In this document: piece by piece, positions 5,593-6,591 of the stretch | Position numbering within the stretch: position 1 is the first letter of the stretch | How the letters are laid out: each line of letters begins with the position of its first letter | Assembly (NCBI GenBank): GCA_964575895.1 | Contig: CAZNTE010000044.1 | Location: 1 to 6,591 of the forward strand | DNA length: 6,591 nucleotides | From: Gudongella sp964575895 | GTDB taxonomy: Bacteria > Bacillota > Clostridia > Tissierellales > Tissierellaceae | Direction of reading: 5' to 3' | Position numbers and translations under genes: made by a program | The notes under the pieces: generated by a model | What the model saw: the letters and a program-made list of their open reading frames with translations, nothing else | The model's database searches: none | What the model was told of the DNA's origin: nothing

Positions 5593-6168
5593 ATGAAGGA
5601 AAAGATAATAAAAAAAGAAGAATTCTTAACAACCAAGTGGGCAGGGGGAGAAACTACACAGTTATTCATATATCCTGAGGAATCTGATTTCTCAAAACGC
5701 GACTTTCTATTTAGAATATCATCAGCTACTTTTACATCCACAGAATCCCAGTTCTCAAATTTTGAAGGATTTCAAAGATACATCCTTCCCTTGGAGGGTA
5801 ACCTTAAGATTTTTCACAAGGGGTTATACAATAGAGATTTAAAAGAGTATGATGTGGAATACTTTGATGGGGGATGGATCACATTTTCTAAGAATACTAT
5901 AGATTGTAGGGATTATAACTATATCCTTAAGTCTGGAAGTAAGGCAACTATGCAGATTCTTAGTGAAGGAGATTTGATTGAGTTAAATGCCTCATCAGTT
6001 TGTACTTTATTCTCCAAGAATGATTTTGAACTTAGTTCCATAAAAGTAGCAGCAGAAAAGAGAGTTGATGGATTTTCATTATATGTCATAGAAGCAGATG
6101 AATACCAAAAAGTAAAAATAAGTAGATCCAGTTCTCCTGTAATTTTCACATTATTCAAGGTGGACTAA
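5593..6168 (+). CDS. hutD: HutD/Ves-family cupin protein
   Basis: A 191-residue single-domain cupin-like protein of normal HutD length, with no signal peptide or membrane segment. Family hallmarks are WAGGETTQLFIYP (16-28), RDFLFRISSATF (36-47), SQFSNFEGFQRYILPLEG (52-69) and DCRDYNYIL (104-112), which stands where relatives have a DFN-type segment. HutD occurs in histidine-utilisation clusters; work in Pseudomonas suggests it limits hut expression or intermediate levels, but its biochemistry is not firmly established. The ATG is 32 bases after fchA. The Shine-Dalgarno is poor: AAGGA (5577-5581) is 11 bases away, GGTG (5584-5587) is nearer but short, and part lies in a possible hairpin. TTG and GTG triplets upstream are out of frame, so the ATG is kept. 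It is the last gene of the operon here. No strong terminator follows, only weak AT hairpins. Confidence 0.92.
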   Translation: MKEKIIKKEEFLTTKWAGGETTQLFIYPEESDFSKRDFLFRISSATFTSTESQFSNFEGFQRYILPLEGNLKIFHKGLYNRDLKEYDVEYFDGGWITFSKNTIDCRDYNYILKSGSKATMQILSEGDLIELNASSVCTLFSKNDFELSSIKVAAEKRVDGFSLYVIEADEYQKVKISRSSSPVIFTLFKVD

Positions 6169-6235
6169 TACTAAAGTATTTCTGCATTTAATTTTTTATT
6201 AAATCAAAATATTTAAAATAATTGAAAAATAAGTG

Positions 6236-6265
6236 TTGACTTATATTTCAATTAGGTTGTATAAT
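6236..6265 (+). promoter_or_regulatory. SigA-type promoter of the T-box leader
   Basis: TTGACT (6236-6241) and a perfect TATAAT (6260-6265) are separated by 18 bp. The predicted start is near 6272, shortly before the T-box stem I. Between the hutD stop and this promoter (6169-6235) there is only AT-rich sequence with weak hairpins (6167-6180; 6187-6203), so some read-through from the hutD operon is possible. Confidence 0.82.
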
Positions 6266-6271
6266 CAGTTT

Positions 6272-6542
6272 TAATATGTTAAAGCAATTAGGAAAAGAAA
6301 AATACTTATATTTGTTTCTAGAGAGCTGATGTTTGGTGAAAATCAGTATCAAATACGTATTCAATACTAGTTTCCTAGCAGTATAGCCCAAAGCGTAAGC
6401 AAGTAGGTTATAACGGTTGCCACCGTTACATGGCTACCGGATGATAGTCCGGGATAAGGCAGCTTGCTGCAAATTAGGGTGGTACCACGAATTAATATCC
6501 TTCGTCCCTATAGATGATATCTATAGAGACGAGGGATTTTTT
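6272..6542 (+). promoter_or_regulatory. T-box riboswitch leader, probably tRNA-Tyr
   Basis: The conserved T-box AGGGTGGTACCACG lies at 6476-6489. Stem I base is TAGGAAA (6289-6295) with TTTCCTA (6371-6377). Above it is a specifier loop between AGAAA (6296-6300) and CAATACTAG (6362-6370), then AATAC (6301-6305) with GTATT (6357-6361), TATTTG (6309-6314) with CAAATA (6350-6355), and an AGAGAGCTGATG...TTGGTG arm (6320-6346). UAC (6365-6367), after CAA where GAA is usual, is the best specifier: Tyr. ACU, AUA and CUA are less well placed. In the T-box, UGGU (6480-6483) would pair with an ACCA tRNA end, fitting tRNA-Tyr and disfavouring tRNA-His, whose discriminator is C. Further hairpins are at 6411-6428 and 6437-6452. 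When charged tRNA abounds the terminator forms; uncharged tRNA stabilises the antiterminator (AGGG with CCCT 6506-6509; ACG with CGT 6503-6505). The regulated gene lies beyond the window. Confidence 0.93.
6497..6542 (+). terminator. T-box regulated terminator
   Basis: An 18-bp stem (6497-6514 with 6520-6537, one C-A mismatch and one G-U pair) with a TGATA loop runs into T6 (6537-6542). Its left arm contains CGTCCCT, the segment complementary to the T-box, so the terminator and antiterminator are mutually exclusive. Confidence 0.92.
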
Positions 6543-6546
6543 ATGT

Positions 6547-6586
6547 GTGCCAGGCATGGCACTAATCTAGCTAGTGAAAGTCTAGC
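6547..6586. other. Two unidentified small hairpins after the T-box terminator
   Basis: GTGCCA/TGGCAC (6547-6552 with 6557-6562, GGCA loop) is followed by GCTAG/CTAGC (6570-6574 with 6582-6586, TGAAAGT loop). The stretch is visibly less AT-rich than the rest of the window. No ribosome binding site or recognisable protein start is seen; an ATG at 6543 opens a frame to the edge but sits in the terminator tail. Back-to-back hairpins with a GTGAAAGTC-like loop vaguely recall structured RNA of mobile retroelements such as group II introns, but too little is visible to say so. Confidence 0.3.
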
Positions 6587-6591
6587 CACGG

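Noticed and set aside
5919..6158. - strand ORF of 79 codons inside hutD
   Set aside because: Shadow frame; hutD family motifs are on the + strand.
6187..6203. TTTAAT/ATTAAA hairpin after hutD as a terminator
   Set aside because: All A-T stem of six pairs with the T run in the loop and none after it; not expected to stop RNA polymerase efficiently.
6557..6572. Second sigma-54-like element (TGGCAC with GC ten bases after GG)
   Set aside because: The -12 part is TAGCT rather than TTGCW, and TGGCAC is simply one arm of a hairpin placed right after the T-box terminator.
6543..6591. ATG at 6543 as the start of the T-box-controlled gene
   Set aside because: It sits immediately after the terminator T run without a ribosome binding site, and the 16 codons visible match no family I recognise.

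Overview
The window looks like chromosomal DNA of a low-GC, Gram-positive, anaerobic amino-acid fermenter, most likely in the Clostridia. The evidence is strongly AT-biased DNA, strong AGGAGG-type ribosome binding sites, hairpin/U-tract terminators, a T-box riboswitch, and a histidine-to-glutamate gene set behind a sigma-54-type promoter. I cannot name a species. All convincing genes lie on the + strand.

Region 1 (1-2566) is a likely electrophile/quinone-response module. It holds a MarR-family repressor resembling MhqR (133-582), a WrbA-type flavodoxin NAD(P)H:quinone oxidoreductase (683-1294) and a two-cupin pirin (1490-2488). Three near-identical copies of an 18-bp dyad (65-82, 105-122, 606-623) lie upstream of the first two genes, and one sits exactly between the -35 and -10 of the repressor promoter. 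A weaker copy overlaps the presumed -35 of the pirin promoter. The dyads look like the repressor's own operators, and they suggest one regulon over all three genes. The repressor promoter places transcription start on or next to the A of its ATG, so its mRNA is probably leaderless. Intrinsic terminators follow wrbA and pirin.

Region 2 (2567-6168) is a second operon: gltS (Na+/glutamate symporter), glutamate formimidoyltransferase, formimidoyl-THF cyclodeaminase and hutD. The two enzymes carry out the last steps of the tetrahydrofolate-dependent branch of histidine breakdown: formiminoglutamate + THF gives glutamate + formimino-THF, then methenyl-THF + NH3. GltS would handle the glutamate and HutD is a cupin protein of hut loci. 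hutH, hutU and hutI are not in the window. Upstream of gltS is a good -24/-12 (sigma-54) promoter, a pair of direct repeats and a possible 11-codon leader ORF. A hairpin lies between ftcD and fchA, and another may mask the hutD ribosome binding site.

Region 3 (6169-6591) has no identified gene. It contains a sigma-A promoter and a complete T-box leader with terminator. The most plausible specifier is UAC (Tyr), and the T-box discriminator-pairing base (U) argues against tRNA-His. The regulated gene lies beyond the window. The last ~45 bases hold two small hairpins in less AT-rich sequence and are unidentified.
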